From Haloplanus litoreus (lineage in GTDB: Archaea > Halobacteriota > Halobacteria > Halobacteriales > Haloferacaceae), in the NCBI RefSeq assembly GCF_042677945.1, contig NZ_JBHUDN010000005.1: a stretch of DNA of 64,000 bases; one strand, given 5' to 3'. Positions 62,820 to 64,000 of this stretch are shown here, piece after piece (within the stretch, counting starts at the first letter, position 1; every line of letters begins with the position of its first letter). Made by a program: the position numbers and the translations under genes. Below the pieces are notes generated by a model that was not told the DNA's origin, did not search any database, and saw only the letters and a program-made list of their open reading frames with translations.

Positions 62820-62985
62820 ATTGGAACCGTCCGGAGAGTGGCGACCGTCGACCCGGACGACGTGGTAGTAGGTACCACGTGCTCGCTTCGGACACGTACC
62901 GTATTCGCGAGCGTGATCCGAATTAGTGTAACCTAAACTACACTAAATCCAAAAGGCACTTAATTGATGCGCGGTACGTTCGAGA
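62820..62985. promoter_or_regulatory. Promoter region between the two S-layer genes
   Basis: Contains a perfect 8-bp hairpin ACGTGGTA/TACCACGT (62860-62867 with 62873-62880), a 6-bp repeat GCTCGC/GCGAGC (62881-62886 with 62907-62912), and an operator-like palindrome AATTAGTGTA-ACCTAAAC-TACACTAAAT (62921-62948, 9 of 10 arm positions). The palindrome lies just before the TATA candidate CACTTAATTG (62958-62967). This gives the second gene its own, possibly repressible, promoter. Confidence 0.55.
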
Positions 62986-63075
62986 TACCCCTACCGGTGG
63001 TTGGCATCGAGCCGGACCACGAATTCGACACGAAAGAGGTCCCCTCGGGAACTGTCGTCATACATATACGAAAAC
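62986..63075 (+). promoter_or_regulatory. Conserved S-layer mRNA leader, copy 2
   Basis: 90 nt, against 89 in copy 1. It begins with the identical TACCCCTACCGGTGG and ends AAAACATGACAGACT. The first hairpin (62997-63005 with 63011-63020, one bulge) differs from copy 1 by a compensatory C-G to T-A change and a C-G to T-G change, which supports an RNA structure. Confidence 0.65.
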
Positions 63076-64000
63076 ATGACAGACTCAAAACAGAAAATCC
63101 GTGCAGTCGTCCTTGCGGCGCTCATGGTGTTCAGCGTGTTCGCTGGCACCGTGGCGCTGTCCGGGACGGTTGCAGCGCAGTCCGCGGGGAGTGGCAACAA
63201 CACCATCACCCCGACTTCAGTTGCACAGGACACGACGAACGATTACGATATCACCGTCAACGCCACCGAAGTGGACACCACTGACGGGAGTGTCAACGGC
63301 GACTTCGTCGTCGACTTCAAGTCACTCAACCTGACGACCAGTTCCGTGATCACCGGAACCAGCATCGACGCGGGCAACGTGACTATCGACTCACCGAACA
63401 CCACGGTGGCCGACGGCACTGAGACGGCAACCTTGGCGTTCAACGACAGTACTTCGGATGGACTCGCTAGCGACACTGTCCAGATCTCGTTCACTGTCAC
63501 GAACGTCGAGTCGCCCACGGCCGGTGACCAGAACGTCGATTACGACTTCGACGACGGTGAGGGGACAACTTTCTCCGGTCAGGCACTGGACACCGTAACC
63601 GTGAACGCTCCGTCCAGCGCCAATCGGGCGGGTAACGTGGACGGCTCCGGTACGTTCGACACCCTGAACGGCACCGGTACCGTCTTCGACGGCGCAACCG
63701 TCTACCAGGGCGAGTCCGGTCTCTCCCTGGGCGGCTCGCTCGCAGGCGAGACGCTCGTGAAGACGGCCGGTGACGCCGAGGGCGTTCCCCTCGAACTCCC
63801 CGACATCCCGCAGAGTCAGGAAACCGGTCGCTACACGACCAACGGCGCCTCCGGTTCGCCCGGTGTGACGGTCACGACTCCGCGTGTCACCACGCTGGAC
63901 GTCGTCAACACGAACGGTAACGACATCGCCGGCGGCTCGGTCGCCGAGGGTGTCTCCGGAGAGAGCGGTTCCGGGTACCTCTCGGTCGTCGCCTCGTGGA
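63076..64000 (+). CDS. Second S-layer glycoprotein paralogue, 3'-truncated by the window
   Basis: ATG 63076; the frame is open to the last base (308 complete codons). The signal peptide IRAVVLAALMVFSVFAGTVA is identical to the first gene's over 20 residues. The early domain differs (NNTITPTSVAQDTTNDYDIT, with many N-x-T/S sequons such as NLTTSS, NVTIDS, NTTV, NDST). From about residue 195 it is nearly identical to its neighbour (VYQGESGLSLGG, AGETLVKTAGDAEGVPLEL, PDIPQSQETGRYTTNGA, VTVTTPRVTTLDVVNTNG). A tandem duplicate with a divergent N-terminal exposed domain and a conserved core. Confidence 0.9.
   Translation, partial: MTDSKQKIRAVVLAALMVFSVFAGTVALSGTVAAQSAGSGNNTITPTSVAQDTTNDYDITVNATEVDTTDGSVNGDFVVDFKSLNLTTSSVITGTSIDAGNVTIDSPNTTVADGTETATLAFNDSTSDGLASDTVQISFTVTNVESPTAGDQNVDYDFDDGEGTTFSGQALDTVTVNAPSSANRAGNVDGSGTFDTLNGTGTVFDGATVYQGESGLSLGGSLAGETLVKTAGDAEGVPLELPDIPQSQETGRYTTNGASGSPGVTVTTPRVTTLDVVNTNGNDIAGGSVAEGVSGESGSGYLSVVASW

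Overview
The window is from a halophilic archaeon (class Halobacteria, probably the Haloferacales side; the genus cannot be fixed from sequence alone). Evidence: a very GC-rich genome, strongly acidic proteins, archaeal-type translation genes (EF-2, EF-1 alpha with S10, ABCE1), haloarchaea-restricted families (DUF5781, DUF5611, DUF7093, DUF6432, SepF), Tat lipoproteins, PGF-CTERM surface proteins and S-layer glycoproteins. Most of it is ordinary chromosomal core. There is no prophage, insertion sequence or CRISPR array.

Layout. 1-2.0 kb: end of an iron-type alcohol dehydrogenase and a DUF5781 protein. 2.1-9.3 kb: translation and metabolism block with EF-2 (interrupted by a 54-N gap), a histidine kinase, a short Thr/Ile-containing leader ORF, an ACT-domain protein with homoserine dehydrogenase, EF-1 alpha with S10, and tRNA-Ala(CGC). 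9.3-10.5 kb: the longest gene-free stretch, with a duplicated tRNA 3' end and a hairpin-rich segment behind a TATA-like box. 10.5-18.6 kb: RNB ribonuclease, zinc-finger and PUA proteins, DUF1028, SepF, UvrA, a serine hydrolase. 18.8-24.8 kb: two PGF-CTERM surface proteins (the first a metal/cobalamin-type binding protein) and a FAU-1-like RNA-binding protein. 24.8-36.5 kb: ROK kinase, UspA, SDR, small haloarchaeal DUFs, YgfZ, geranylgeranyl reductase, PrsW, riboflavin synthase, a degenerate M24 protein and a UvrD-type helicase. 36.5-46.8 kb: M32 carboxypeptidase, NRAMP-like transporter, M20 peptidase, PIN-ATPase-KH protein, wHTH regulator, EMC6-like protein with ABCE1, and a 43-aa microprotein. 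46.9-53.4 kb: amidohydrolase, PyrF, zinc finger, membrane proteins, J-domain protein, GTPBP1-type GTPase, M48 protease. 53.4-59.3 kb: complete five-gene dipeptide/oligopeptide ABC operon on the minus strand. 59.7-64 kb: two tandem S-layer glycoprotein genes, the second cut by the window end.

The most interesting signals are non-coding or very small. (1) A 39-codon, apparently leaderless ORF (5752-5871) ends exactly where the ACT-hom operon begins and lies inside a long nested inverted repeat, resembling a thr-type leader peptide. (2) A family of roughly 75-bp palindromes begins one base after TGA stop codons. (3) The two S-layer genes share a conserved ~90-nt untranslated leader whose first hairpin shows a compensatory base change. 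(4) Nested inverted repeats lie next to the helicase gene. (5) A hairpin-rich candidate RNA lies in the tRNA-downstream gap.
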